The translations under genes and the position numbers were made by a program. A stretch of 64,000 nt of DNA from NCBI RefSeq assembly GCF_026151205.1, contig NC_087073.1, positions 16,449,837 to 16,513,836 on the forward strand, written 5' to 3'. The notes beneath the pieces are model-generated. The model was not told the DNA's origin. It did not search any database and saw only the letters and a program-made list of their open reading frames with translations. Below, in pieces: positions 11,671 to 23,200 of the stretch; positions within the stretch are counted from its first letter, which is position 1; each line of letters opens with the position of its first letter. Origin of the DNA: Bolinopsis microptera (lineage: Eukaryota; Ctenophora; Tentaculata; Lobata; Bolinopsidae).

Positions 11671-14600
11671 ATGCCTGAGGATAAAGAAGCAGCTGATGAT
11701 CAGAAAGATCCCTTTGCCCTGAACATATCTTGGTGTTTTGGGTTCAACAAAGAGGTCGGAGTCCAGAATATATCTCCAAACAGTAGCAAGAAGTTAATTC
11801 TGTATGCGGCTGGTCACACTGGGATCATTTATGATTTTGTTAATAACACTCAGACCCTGTTACAAGGTCACACATCGAACATAACCTGTATAGCTGCAAG
11901 TGGAAATAAACGATGGGTTGCATTAGGAGACAATGGGCCTGACAACATGATTTCCATATGGGACACAACGTCTGGAACACCTATACGAAATATCTTTAAT
12001 GTTGGTGGTGTCATGTCTTTGGCTATTAGTAATGATGCTCGTTATGTTGCTATGATCAGTTCTCTCAACAATGAATTCATTATTTGGGATTGGACCTCTG
12101 AAAATGATGAACCTTTGTTCAGAAAAGAACTTGATGCAAATCCTCAAACATTTCTAACTTTCAACCCTGAAAATTCATCAGAGCTGGCTTCCAACAGTCT
12201 CCATGAAGTAATCTTTTACCATTTTGATGACAAAAATCTTACTGTGCACATTCCGGATTTACCTGAAAAAGATTTTAACAAGCCAATTGGTAACTTCAGT
12301 CAGACTGCATTTAAAACTGGATCAACAGAAGCCTTAGCAGGCAGCAAAGATGGTTCTGTTACAGTATTTGACAATGATGGATTAGCAGAAAACGGTGCAT
12401 ACAAAAAGGTGCTTAAACTTGTAAAACTCATTGATGATCCAATTACAGTGGTCACCAACTTTGATGATTTGGTAGCTGTAGGCAGCAAAGACGGTGCTGT
12501 AAGATTTTATGATTCTCAGCTGAGGATTAAAAATTGGTATGGAACATTTGATTCAGGACGTGTCGACTCGATTTCATTTGCTTGCAACGACAAAAATTCT
12601 TCAGAGAGTGATGAAAATATCAAAGCTATGCCTGCTGAATCGACATTAAATGCTCAACCATTTGTAGTAACTGATTTCACAATAAGCACTGACGAATCCA
12701 TCATTTGCCATGTACCAGCAAAAACTAACCAAGTCAAGAAGTTACTCCAGGAGCATGATGATGCTGTTAAAGCAATCGATACACACCCTGTCTCCAATTA
12801 CATTGCTGTTGGGAGTTACTGTGGACTGCTCAAGATATGGGACTATATTGAAAAATCAGAGGTCAACTCTCGTGCTTTTGGACTTGGAAACGAGATCACT
12901 GCAATGAGCTACGACAAAGTCGGGGAGTTTCTTGCTGTTGGATTTTATGATGGTACTATTCTGATACTTGATAGCACAACTCTGGAGACAATATCTGGAG
13001 GTGAATTCAGCCATGCAAAAGCGCTTATAACCCAACTTGCCTTTTCTCATGACAGCATTTTCTTAGCAGCAACTGATCTTGATGATACTACAACACTTAT
13101 TAAAAGAGCCAGTGATTCTGAAAACGAGTGGAACTACATCGGTCGCAACAAGGCTCATTACAAGTCCATAGTCAACATCATATTTGGCATTGCCTTGGAT
13201 TCTAACGTACCAAGACTTTTGACTTTGGGAATGGACAGGAATTTAGTAGAATATGATATTCTGAACAGCACAGAAGACAACCTGATTGTGATGAGCACAG
13301 ACAAAATAGAACAAAGTGCAACTCCAGTATCATGTGCTTGGTATCCTCCAATCAATAAAGAGCATTTCTTACTCGTGGCTAATTCTGAGTACAAGTACAA
13401 ATTATTGAATGCTACCACTAAAAGATGCAGGAAAACTCTTCTTGGGCCAACTCATGGATCACACATACAGAAAATCGTAAATCTTGCTTATCCTGAGGTT
13501 TGTGCTATGCATTATTCTTTTATTCGAATATTAGACTAAACATTTTGAGCTAATGTTTTTGCAATAAACGACTTTAGTGGATTTCAAATCATTTTCACAC
13601 AGTTGGTCAATCAGAATAATCAAACTTGTTTCAGGACAAGCACTACATAGCGTTTATAACAGAAGATAAGATAGGGATGACGACTCTGGCACTGGATGGC
13701 AATCCCCACAACACTACAGCATTACTGGCCCACTGTGACGGTGCAAGCAATATAGTTGCCTGTCCTAATAGCAGATTCCTCTTCACTGTTGGAGGAAAGG
13801 TATGTAACGCAACACAGCAATTTACTATAATAACCAAGTTATATATGAAGATTTTGAAGTTAGATTGTGGGAGATGTAATAAGGATCGATAGTAAGAATT
13901 TAAAGTCATGCAGGACCTGCTCAAACCAATTTGACTAAATCAAACTAATTTCGCAACTAATTACTACGTCATGTTCATTGTTCAAGTTAGTACTCTTGTT
14001 GCGTTAATATATAATATCAAGATGTCAATATTCTACTGGTCATATCATTATATTATGTCAAATTTAACAATAGCCTCGTTCACTGATTCATAACATTTGT
14101 CCGGCAGGTCTGTAGAATGTGGGAAGTGAACCCTGATGTGCTGCATGCCACAGCTGCTCTAGGTGGAAGTGGTCTGGAACCTTTCTACCAACTGTTGGAG
14201 GGAGGAAAAGAGGGGCCCCTGGCTAAGGAGATGGAAGAATACTTCTATTACTCTCAAATGAGGAGCCAGTCTGTAGCTACCACAAAACATAGAAAGGTTA
14301 AACTAATCGGTTTATTACTCTACAAAAACATGTTTTCAACTGGATTAATGTATACTTTTAAATAACCACTTTTGCTTTTAAATAACCATTTATTTCATCT
14401 AGGTGGGCCAGCATGTTGCATTGGAGGAAGTCCCAAACATAATGCGTGCACTGGGTTTCTACCCCACTGAGCTTCAAGTACAAGACATGATCAACGAAGT
14501 GAAGTTCTCTCAGTATGTTGATACTGGAAAAACGGTCGGTCTTATATTGTTATTTGCTTTCATTTCTAAAATTTCTAGATGGGGACCGAATTAGCTCGAA

Positions 14601-15517
14601 TATTGTAGCTTACAGTGGAAAAGTAATAAAAGTAAAATAATTGAATCATCATTAATGTAACCTAATATAGTTAGACATAATATTGTCTAATAATATTGTA
14701 ATTGTCAGGTATCTGAAATAGATCTTGAGACCTTGATAAAACTGTACTGCAACCACCGCCCCGTCTTTGGGTTGCCCCTCTACCAAGTCTACGACGCATT
14801 CAGTACGCTGGCTGGCGCTGATAGTGACGGTCGAATAGATCGAGGTAACATTTACTGTACTCAATCGAACAAGCAGCAAGCACATGATGTGAAAATTATA
14901 ATGAATTGCATAGTGATATCAAGCAAATACCACAGCTTAGTACACATATATCATTATCCCACAGTGGGGAGACTTCTAATTAATTGATTAATTGCTCCAC
15001 CCTAAACTTGCTATGGTTGGCAAATTATCAAAATTTAAATATGTTAGGTACTGGTATGTTAGCTATGTAAGTTATCTCAGCTATCTTAGCTATCTTAGCT
15101 ATCTTAGCTATCTAGTCTATCTTAGCTATCTTAGCTATCTAATCTAGATCTAAGCTATCTAATCTATCTTAGCTATCTTAGCTATCTTAGCTATCTTAGC
15201 TATCTTAGATATCTAAGCTATCTTACAACCCAGGAAGCTAGATGTTTAATCAACAACCTACAACAAATTTTCTTACAGGTCTGTTACTTTCACTGCTGCA
15301 AAACAAAGGAGAACACATCTCGGAGCCGGAACTGGCAGAATACCTAGCTTCTCTGCTAGAATTACACGGCAGTGCCACCAACAAGGAAGACAAGATGGCA
15401 GTGGTTGTTGCTTCTGAGGCTGGGACCACTCTGGAGAGAGTCTTACCGGAGATAATAGATGCGGACATGTTCACTGGACACGTGTTAGGGTTCATGCCCG
15501 CTGCTATTGCTGAGTGA
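11671..15517 (+). CDS. CFAP251: Cilia- and flagella-associated protein 251 (WDR66)
   Basis: WD-repeat protein of motile cilia; CFAP251 belongs to the calmodulin- and spoke-associated complex at radial spoke RS3. Six exons were read with continuous phase: 11671-13497, 13635-13799, 14108-14296, 14403-14534, 14709-14844, 15279-15517, giving about 895 residues. Residues about 18-640 are degenerate WD40 blades: GHTSNITCIAAS, ISIWDTTSG, FYDSQLRIKNWYG, LKIWDYIEK and LLTLGMDRNLVEYD match vertebrate WDR66 closely. The C-terminal part holds the diagnostic EEYFYYSQMRSQ and the calmodulin-like segment EEVPNIMRALGFYPTE. The start ATG lies 6 nt after a TTCAG acceptor-like site, so a 5' non-coding exon or leader splice is likely; vertebrate proteins have a longer acidic N-terminus. 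AATAAA lies at about 15761. Confidence 0.93.
15056..15226. repeat. 9-bp minisatellite (CTATCTTAG)n in a CFAP251 intron
   Basis: About 18 imperfect copies of CTATCTTAG, with variants such as CTATCTAAT, lie in the last CFAP251 intron, about 50 bp before the acceptor of the final exon. Confidence 0.9.
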
Positions 15518-16106
15518 ACCGGGTTAGACACCGAACTGTTCTTATATAGTTGATGTTGAAAGTCAAGTCCTGTTGAAATTGGATGATGTACAGACTAATT
15601 TACCGGCACGTCATAATTTCTCCCAAGTTATGAGGTCGAACAGTATAGTTGCCACCACAGACTAATTTATCAGTTGGGTCTTTTACGAGTACTAATTTAT
15701 TTAATAGGGATGATCTCTGTATTCTAAAGATTTTGATATGGGGTGTATGGTTTGACTCAGAATAAAATAATACTTATGTTTTTTCCACCATTATGAAACC
15801 TATAAAAGCAGATTTTGGTGCCGGCGAAATTTGGTGCCAGCATTATTTCAATTTTAAATTATTGGAAGATTTCAGATGTACATAATAATATGTAAATGGA
15901 ATGTAATTGATCACACTGTTTTAGATATCCTTGCCTTTTCAATTTTCTTCACAATTTGTTCAATCTAAAATTCTTAATTGCAGGCATTTGAATTTTTGAC
16001 TTTCTGTGGATTGCAATTATAATTTTCTATTTGTTTTTTGATTATATTTAATTCTTTGCATGAATAATACAGTTATAAACATTTAACAACTCCTATCAGT
16101 CAGGCT
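15518..16106. other. CFAP251-CFAP100 intergenic spacer
   Basis: Holds the CFAP251 3' UTR with AATAAA at about 15761, then AT-rich sequence leading to a pyrimidine-YAG site (CTATCAG, 16098-16099) just before the CFAP100 start. No other feature is seen. Confidence 0.5.
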
Positions 16107-17786
16107 ATGGCAGTAAAAAGAGCCAGCAGCCATGTCTCAGCCCTGGCTAGCAAAGAATTAGCTCCCATCCCCGTGAAACCCACAAACCCCTTCAAAATTC
16201 CTCCAGAGAATGAGATATTCCAGCTCCGTGATGCTGAACGGCAACGCAAGAAGTCCGACAGAGAGAAGCAACGAGCATTGCGTGTCCACGAGAAAACAAC
16301 GTATGCCCACCAGATGCGTGCGAGAACTCTAAAAGCTCGCCAGCCGTTTGGAGATGCGGATCTGGATGGCGCTGCTTTGGAGGACACCAAGGATCAGATA
16401 ATAGGACAAGATGATCCGTTACAGTTGGCAACTAGAGACAGGAACGTTGAAAAGGAGGATCTGGCCAGCTTTGTCGCTAAAAAGCGGGAGATGTTCCTCG
16501 TTCAGTACTCCCTGGGTGTCAAAAGGGACGAAATGAGGAAACTCGAGGAGATTGCTCAGGCCGAGGAGAGGAAACTCGAGAAAGCTGAACAGTTCTTAGA
16601 GGAGGATGCCATGATGTTTGACGAGTTCTTGAAGGAGAACGACAAAAATTCTGTGGAGGCCATAAAACAAGCTGAACAGGAAACAAAAGCTAAAATGGAA
16701 AAAGTGAGCGAAATCAAAAAGATTCAAGCACAGATAACTGCTCTAAAGAGCGAAATCAGCAAAAATGAGGATCAGTTGAAAGAATATCAGACGTATAAGA
16801 AGTTTTTGGAAGATCTAACACCCCCAGAATGGAAGACAGACAGACAAAAACGAAGAGCAGCCAGAAGAGCAGACCGCAAAAAGAAGAAGGCAGAAGAACG
16901 ACCAACTCCCACTACACCATCCCAACCAACATCCTCAGCTAAACGAACCTCAGTATCTAAGGGAACCCCCAGAGGTTCCCTCGGAGGAAAGAGGAAACAG
17001 TCAGTCTTACCCGGTGATGCAGAAAGTCTAGTTTCCGCTACCTCAGCAGAGGTTGCCCCTGCTGAGAGTGATTATGAGAGCGATGACAGTTGCGAACTTT
17101 TCTTCGCAGATCCTCAGCAACTCCTCAACATATTTGCCGAGCTCGAAGAACAGAATCTCTCGTTGATCCAAAACAGTCAGGAAACAGAAGAAGCTTTGGA
17201 CGAGATGAAACAAACAATCGAGACAACTAAAGCCAAGATGAACAAGGAGACTGAAGTTTTAAAAGCACAGATTTCCTCTCTTGAAAGTCAGATAACAGCA
17301 GAGGAGGAGAAATCGAAAGAGTTGGAACACAAGAGTAAGATGTTCAGTTATGGTCATTATGAGGGCGACGGACAAGAGAAGATGTTGGAGCTGTTGAACG
17401 AAAAGGTCGAGGAAGTCTATAGGAGTTGTATTGGTGACAACGAAGCTAACATTTCAACTCTCCAAATGTTAACAAATATTGAGAACAGGCTGGAGGAACT
17501 GTTCGAGCATATTGAGATGATGCCTCAGGAGAAGGTAGAACTGGCCGAGAAGGCTAAAGAGAAAGAAAGGAGGTTGAAATTACGAGAAGAAAAGCGAGAA
17601 CAACAGCGACTGCACCAAGAGGAGAGGGTAAGGAAAGCTCTGGAACGTGCAAAAGCTGATCCTAAAGTTCAAACTGGCAAACGGCTAGTGTTCAGATCCA
17701 AGCCTCCAGAGGTCCAGAAAAAGAAGACTGATGTAGTGGACAAGAAAAACGAAGAGGACGAAGAGTTAGCGTACTACTTTTCTTAG
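16107..17786 (+). CDS. CFAP100: Cilia- and flagella-associated protein 100 (CCDC37)
   Basis: Axonemal coiled-coil protein. In Chlamydomonas, CFAP100 with CFAP73 forms the modifier-of-inner-arms complex that tethers inner dynein I1/f. The single uninterrupted exon encodes 559 residues. The N-terminal NPFKIPPENEIFQLRDAER motif is typical of the family. Residues about 120-243 (FVAKKREMFLVQYSLGVKRD to LEDLTPPEW) form the DUF4200 coiled coil. A Ser/Thr/Pro-rich linker (about 260-330) precedes a second coiled coil (about 340-530) and an acidic tail. The ATG lies 3 and 7 nt after two CAG triplets. AATAAA sits only 14 nt after the stop (17800-17805), so the 3' UTR must be very short. Absence of introns contrasts with its neighbours. 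Confidence 0.92.
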   Translation: MAVKRASSHVSALASKELAPIPVKPTNPFKIPPENEIFQLRDAERQRKKSDREKQRALRVHEKTTYAHQMRARTLKARQPFGDADLDGAALEDTKDQIIGQDDPLQLATRDRNVEKEDLASFVAKKREMFLVQYSLGVKRDEMRKLEEIAQAEERKLEKAEQFLEEDAMMFDEFLKENDKNSVEAIKQAEQETKAKMEKVSEIKKIQAQITALKSEISKNEDQLKEYQTYKKFLEDLTPPEWKTDRQKRRAARRADRKKKKAEERPTPTTPSQPTSSAKRTSVSKGTPRGSLGGKRKQSVLPGDAESLVSATSAEVAPAESDYESDDSCELFFADPQQLLNIFAELEEQNLSLIQNSQETEEALDEMKQTIETTKAKMNKETEVLKAQISSLESQITAEEEKSKELEHKSKMFSYGHYEGDGQEKMLELLNEKVEEVYRSCIGDNEANISTLQMLTNIENRLEELFEHIEMMPQEKVELAEKAKEKERRLKLREEKREQQRLHQEERVRKALERAKADPKVQTGKRLVFRSKPPEVQKKKTDVVDKKNEEDEELAYYFS

Positions 17787-18259
17787 ATCTTTCATTGCAA
17801 ATAAAGAATCGATTACACGGTGGCTGCGAGCCTTGATTTGACTTTATTCAGAACATTTATGGGTCCACGTATGAAGAGAGGGAGAGGTATGATTTTTATG
17901 ATGTCAACAACAAATATATGTTCTATAATCATCACCGCCCGGCGCCCATTAATTTTGATAAAAGCAGAATGATCAGAATTTGTTTTAAAACGTAAGCACA
18001 ACGCTCACGTGATTTTATTTCAAATGCATTTAATACATATTTTGATCACATGCACATGTCAGATGTATCATAAGAGCTTATATCTTTTTATCAGAGTATT
18101 GAATGTAGATAATCATTGTATAAATCATGTATGTACATAACAAAACAATGTTGATGATGACTTGATTTGATTTTGCGAAAAAGTTTAGTCTTAGAAAAAA
18201 AAACAGTTTACTATATACTGTTCAATGAAAGTATGAATCAGCTGCACTGATTACATCTA
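17787..18259. other. CFAP100 3' end and intergenic DNA
   Basis: AATAAA at 17800. Beyond it AT-rich sequence with no gene seen, up to the TA that borders the MITE at 18260. Confidence 0.5.
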
Positions 18260-19001
18260 CCTTACTCGGGATTATTATGACCGGGATAAAGTGGCGGGTT
18301 AAGGGTAATTTCGCCATATTTTTCCCGAACCACATTTTCACCGGTCGTTAATAAACCCGCCGTCTCAGCTTTTAGGGTTCCAAGGGGTATGGGTGCTCAT
18401 ATTTTAATCGTTGTCTTATATTCACTAAAGAAGACTATTGGGACACTTGTTGTAGGTTTATTGACTTCATTTGGCTGAAATTGCAAAAAATTCACATTTT
18501 TTCCCAATTCTTGTTGTTGTCATATATCCTTATTGTCAAAGTTGATTTAAATAGGCCAATTTTTAATTTCTTAGGTATTGACTATCTCTACATAATGAAA
18601 TAGGACTCAAAGTAAAAGTAACAGTTAAATTAAAACTTGAATTAATTAGAACTGTCAATAACATGAATCAGTTTCATCAGTGATCAGTCATTTATTCATA
18701 ATTCTAAACAATGTGAACGATGCATTCTTTCGAAGATTTTCTACAAATTGAGTCATAATGGTTATTTGATAATTCGACTTGTTTCACAAGTTTTAGCAAT
18801 GCGAAAATTTCTAAACTTGCTTATCTCTAATAAGGAAATTTACATCTGAGACAAAATTTTTGAATCTAAAATTGAAAGGTTGGACACCGGTAAAATGGCG
18901 ACCGGGAAAATGTGGTGGGTTTTGAGCAATTTCGCCATATTTTTCCCGAACCATATTTTAACCGGTCGTTAATAAACCCGTCGTAATAATCCCGAGTAAG
19001 G
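18260..19001. mobile_element. TA-flanked MITE, Tc1/mariner-like, 742 bp
   Basis: Terminal inverted repeats CCTTACTCGGGATTATTA (left, from 18260) and its exact complement (right, ending 19001) are flanked by TA on both sides (18258-18259 and 19002-19003), as in Tc1/mariner insertions. About 75-85 bp inside each end is a direct sub-repeat (TTTCGCCATATTTTTCCCGA, then ACCGGTCGTTAATAAACCCG). There is no transposase ORF. The right end is about 108 bp upstream of the POLR1D start codon. Confidence 0.85.
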
Positions 19002-19109
19002 TATAAAACTGAAACTTTAAATCTTCCATTCAACACCTTAATCCTCGTAAGAGTTTGTAATTTACTTGTGCACTAGTCTCACCTTAACCGTTACCATCCA
19101 CTAGTAATA

Positions 19110-19918
19110 ATGGAGACGGAACATGTTGGAAAACTGAGTATTGTGGAGGGCGAGGAACATGATGATCTCTGTACTACACTTGTTCTACACGGAGAGGACC
19201 ACACTATGGGTAAGCGTTTGTACGTAAATGGTGAAAATTTAGTGAATACTGTGTATTATACTGATCTTACATAACCATCCGCTCATCACAAAATATCACT
19301 AACGTGCAAATCCATTGGTGGGGCGTTTGATATACATCACCCTGACATTGCTTTGTCAACGTCGCGTCGTTTGATCGCCCCCGGCCCCCCCCCCCCCCCC
19401 CCCCCTCTTTCTATTCATAGGTCAATCAGCAATTAAGGGGGCAGGGGGGGTCATCATAGAAATTTTCTCAAAAAAACTTGATTTTCAGTACACGCGATCA
19501 AAAATCGCTTGCGCAATACAATTACACACAAGTGCTGACCTTTGACGGGCGATAATTTCGGCTAGGAATAATATTTTTCTATGGAATCAAAAGCAGCTGA
19601 TAGATATCACTCCCCTTTATTAGAAGCAACTAAAAAGTCGATTTGAGAAAATTTCCATGAAGACCCCCCCCCCCCGCCCCCTTAACTGTCTCTCTCCTGC
19701 TAGGTAACGTAGTGCGGCACATGCTGATAAAAAACCCAGCTGTAGAGTTTGCAGGGTACAGTGTACCGCACCCCTCCGAGAACAAGATCAACCTCCGGAT
19801 CCAAACCTACAACACCCCCTGTTTATCAGCGCTGTACACGGCCCTGGATGATATCACTGACGTATGTGATCACGTGCTGGAGACGATTGATAAGGCCGAG
19901 GAGAAGTTCCAGGGATAG
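19110..19918 (+). CDS. POLR1D: RNA polymerases I and III subunit AC2 (RPAC2/AC19)
   Basis: Small alpha-like assembly subunit shared by Pol I and Pol III; it pairs with POLR1C (AC40). Two exons, 19110-19209 and 19704-19918, joined in phase 1, give 104 residues. Family signatures are CTTLVLHGEDHTMGNVVRHM across the junction, then VEFAGYSVPHPSENKINLRIQT, and a C-terminal helix (ALDDITDVCDHVLETI). The length is near that of compact AC19 proteins. The ATG is 5 nt after a CCACTAG acceptor-like site. The intron contains a TTAA-flanked MITE and a long C-tract. No AATAAA is visible between the stop and the IFT139 start about 320 bp downstream. Confidence 0.95.
19437..19681. mobile_element. TTAA-flanked, G-tract-ended MITE (piggyBac-like), 245 bp
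   Basis: TTAA at 19433-19436 and 19682-19685 border inverted repeats of about 40 bp: GGGGGCAGGGGGGG then TCATAGAAATTTTCTC on the left, mirrored by GAGAAAATTTCCATGA then C-tract, GCCCCC on the right. TTAA target use is characteristic of piggyBac-type transposition. It lies in the POLR1D intron, just before the second exon's acceptor. A separate C run of about 22 bp lies at about 19384-19405. Confidence 0.78.
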
Positions 19919-20237
19919 TGTGCAGACAATGATGTATTTTTTAACTTTATTGTGATCTGTTTTTAAGAGGGAATAAGTTTTATCTATTGGATTTGCTGAC
20001 ATTTTATATTTTAATTATTTGACGAATCTTTTAAACTTTTTCTTTGGAAAAACTGACCCTGTTTTATTGTCGTCGAGTTGAATAATGAATATCCATGAAA
20101 TTTTCTCTGTGATAAAACACTTATCACTGTGCTAATAGTATGACTCTGATGCACATTGCACCTCACCATTACACAAGATCCTAACTTGTAACACTTCATA
20201 TTATAACCTGCTTACTTTTAATAGGGGTGCAAGTTGA
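19919..20237. other. POLR1D-IFT139 spacer, about 320 bp
   Basis: T-rich, with no canonical AATAAA. It ends in a pyrimidine-rich tract and TTTTTAATAG (AG at 20223-20224) 13 nt before the IFT139 ATG. Confidence 0.55.
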
Positions 20238-23200
20238 ATGGCAGCCTCAGACTCGGCCTTGTTGGTGAGTTATTTTAATTGTTGCGGCAATTCCTGAGTC
20301 TTGTTTTATATTATTCATAATCACTTCTCTACGTTTTTTATCATTTGATTAATTTGAGATATAAATAACATAATTTTCAGTCAAAATTGTTTTACTATGG
20401 CCGAGAGAAGCTGTATAACACGATACAGAACACGATAGTGGAAGTTAAAGAGAAATATGGCAGTGACCCTGTTCTGTCATTCTTTGATGGCGTTTCTCTC
20501 CTCATGCAAGGTATTATGTCAGTTCAATTATGATTTTCTCAAGTAAAATGCTAACCAAAGCTTATCAGGTGTAATAAAGATCAGTGACATTTTTTAACAT
20601 CGACCTCTTCCTGTCAGATCACATTCCTGAAGCAATGCGAGAGCTTTCATCGATAGGTGATCACAGGGACCTGGTCATTGCTGCTTCCTTCGCACTAATC
20701 ATGGCCCACAGAAAAGCTAGAATCATTGGTTTGTCTTTTGAAATGCTATTTTTAACTCCAATGTTTTAATACTGTTCATTAATATATTATCAATTTGTGG
20801 TTATTTCTGGATTTTCTACCGATAAAACTGTTAATTCCGTTTCCATTCAGATAAAGAAGCAGTGTCTGAGCTAGAAACCCGGATAAAACATGAACGGTCC
20901 ACTGCCGGGGAGAAGAATCTATATTTTGCTGGGTTGTTTCTTGTACTGTGTGGCCGTCCTGATAAAGGCAGAGATTACTTCAACAGACTGCTCAAAATAA
21001 CGAACGGGAAAAATTTGGACGTAAGTTGGGCGCCAAATACTGGTGTCTTCGGTTACTTTGTAATTTATGTGTTCGTGGAAGACGCGCGTACTTTTGTCTG
21101 TATAATCGCAACGTTTTAATGAAAATGCTGCGCGCAAATTTGTTGTATCGCTATGACAACACGCGTTCGCGATTTGGAGATTGGCTGGCCTGTACGTACT
21201 GGGTGCATGCCAGTAGTATGCAACCAGACATGCATGTGGTGTGTTTTACAACAGGATGTTGTTCACTTTCTGTAAGATTTTAGCAATAATAATATGTCTC
21301 CTGCAGGGCATTGCCATGCTTGGTTGGTGTGAACTTCTCATGAAGAAAACTGGATACCAAAGCAAAGCTCTTAAATATTTAAAGAATGCACGGAGCTTCC
21401 AGGTGGATCAAAAGATATCAACACCCTTGTTGGTCTGGCTAAATGTCATGCAGCTCTCAAAAGATGGGACGATGCACTGGACAGTGTGAATCAAGCGGTT
21501 GTTCAGCATCCGAAGAACCTACCGTGCTTATTGGAAAAGATGAACGTATTGCTGGCTATTCAGGATTGGGAACAGGCTTATGAGACGAGCAATAGAATTC
21601 TTAAGGCTGATCCTAACTGTATCCAAGCGAAAGCAGTGACTGTACTGTATATGTTGTGTCTTGAGGGAAAGTACTCCGAGGTAAAGCCCGTAAAATTCAT
21701 CTTGATTATGTAATTTTGATATTCGCATTTTGCAGTAACATATTTATATTTCTCAGTGATTTTAGTACGGCACATCTAATAATACTCTCTTTAGGTTGCT
21801 CAAAAACTTGGAGAGTTAGTTACCACAATGGATAGGTTTGAGCCGGCAGCTCATCAACTTTACCATCTCTACAGTGCTGCTTTTTCTCGTCTCGTAAGTG
21901 GAAAAACCTGATTCTACACATTTACCTGTTCTCTCTGGTGTTATGATCGGTTTCATCGACTACATATTCAATTATAACGGTAAATTTATCGTCTGGCACT
22001 CCCCTGGTTTGTATTATTCCGAACCTAATAATACCATAAACCTCTGCCAGTGTGGAAGGCACAACATGGTGCTACAACAGACGATAACTCTGCTAGAACG
22101 AGCCATGTCTATCAGTCATGACAACAGTCTTTACCACACTGAGATGGGAAATCAACTCATGATGCAGGTCAGCACTTTATTCTCATATATTTTATGTCCT
22201 TTTCTCAAAAAGCCCTAGCTGGTAAGTTCACGTTTTAAGTACATCTGGTTGCGATTTTTAAATGACTTGATACTAATTATAGGTATCTGTTAGATCATGA
22301 CTTCTACATCTTAATATTCTCATTTCAGGGCAAAGTTGGTGAGGCCAAAAAGTGCTTCAAAAGAGCGTCTACAATCGACGAAAGTTCAATGTTGGCTTGT
22401 TTAGGTAATGAACTACTATTTTTACAAAAAGAATGCTGTTGTAATTACTGGAAAACAATACTCTAGCAGTATAGCAAACCAGGTATGACTTTAATTAGAG
22501 AATTTTAATTCAACAATCTTACCACGTTTTAATCATGAATGTGGTTTGATTCCACTAATATATAATCCACTACTGGAACTGAAAGTGTGTTGCCTTCTTC
22601 GATAACTGGAGATATAAAGTAGCAGATCCAGGGTTTATGAGTTGCCCAACGTTTTTCCTTTAAATTGTGCAACGAGGTTCTTCACTCCGGTTTTTTTCGG
22701 TTGTGCTGGATTTAAATACTTGTTCGTACGCTTATTATATCGAACTTTCCACAAATCTGAAGTAGTTAACAATAAAAATCCTTAAGATGCGATAAGTATA
22801 CAACAAAGACCGGTAAAACATATTGAATGCAGCCGGATTAGAAATAGTTATGGGGTTGGTGGGACAACAGCATTTCACGATGCGCAATTTACAAGAAGGC
22901 TTTGAATAAAATATTCCATATAAACTACACGATCACCGATATGATGAAATGAACTGAATATATGATTGTTCGTACGCTCCATCTTACGAAATATTGTCTC
23001 CTTTCGATTGGTGATTGGTCGTAATAACCTTTCAAAACATCCAGATCCATGAATATGTTTTGAATCACAAAGTTGAATTGGATCACCAAGTTATTAAATG
23101 CAGGCACAGTGGCTTTTATCCTTTGATACTCTATTCATCCTTTGATACTCTATTAGTTCAACAATTAACTTTGGAGTAATCGACATCATTTGTTATGTTG

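Noticed and set aside
21400-21460. A tiny intron in IFT139 exon 5 (CAG/GTGGAT to ATGCAG) to explain the frame change
   Set aside because: It would remove the family-conserved segment [10 protein letters not shown]; a one-base deletion is the simpler explanation.
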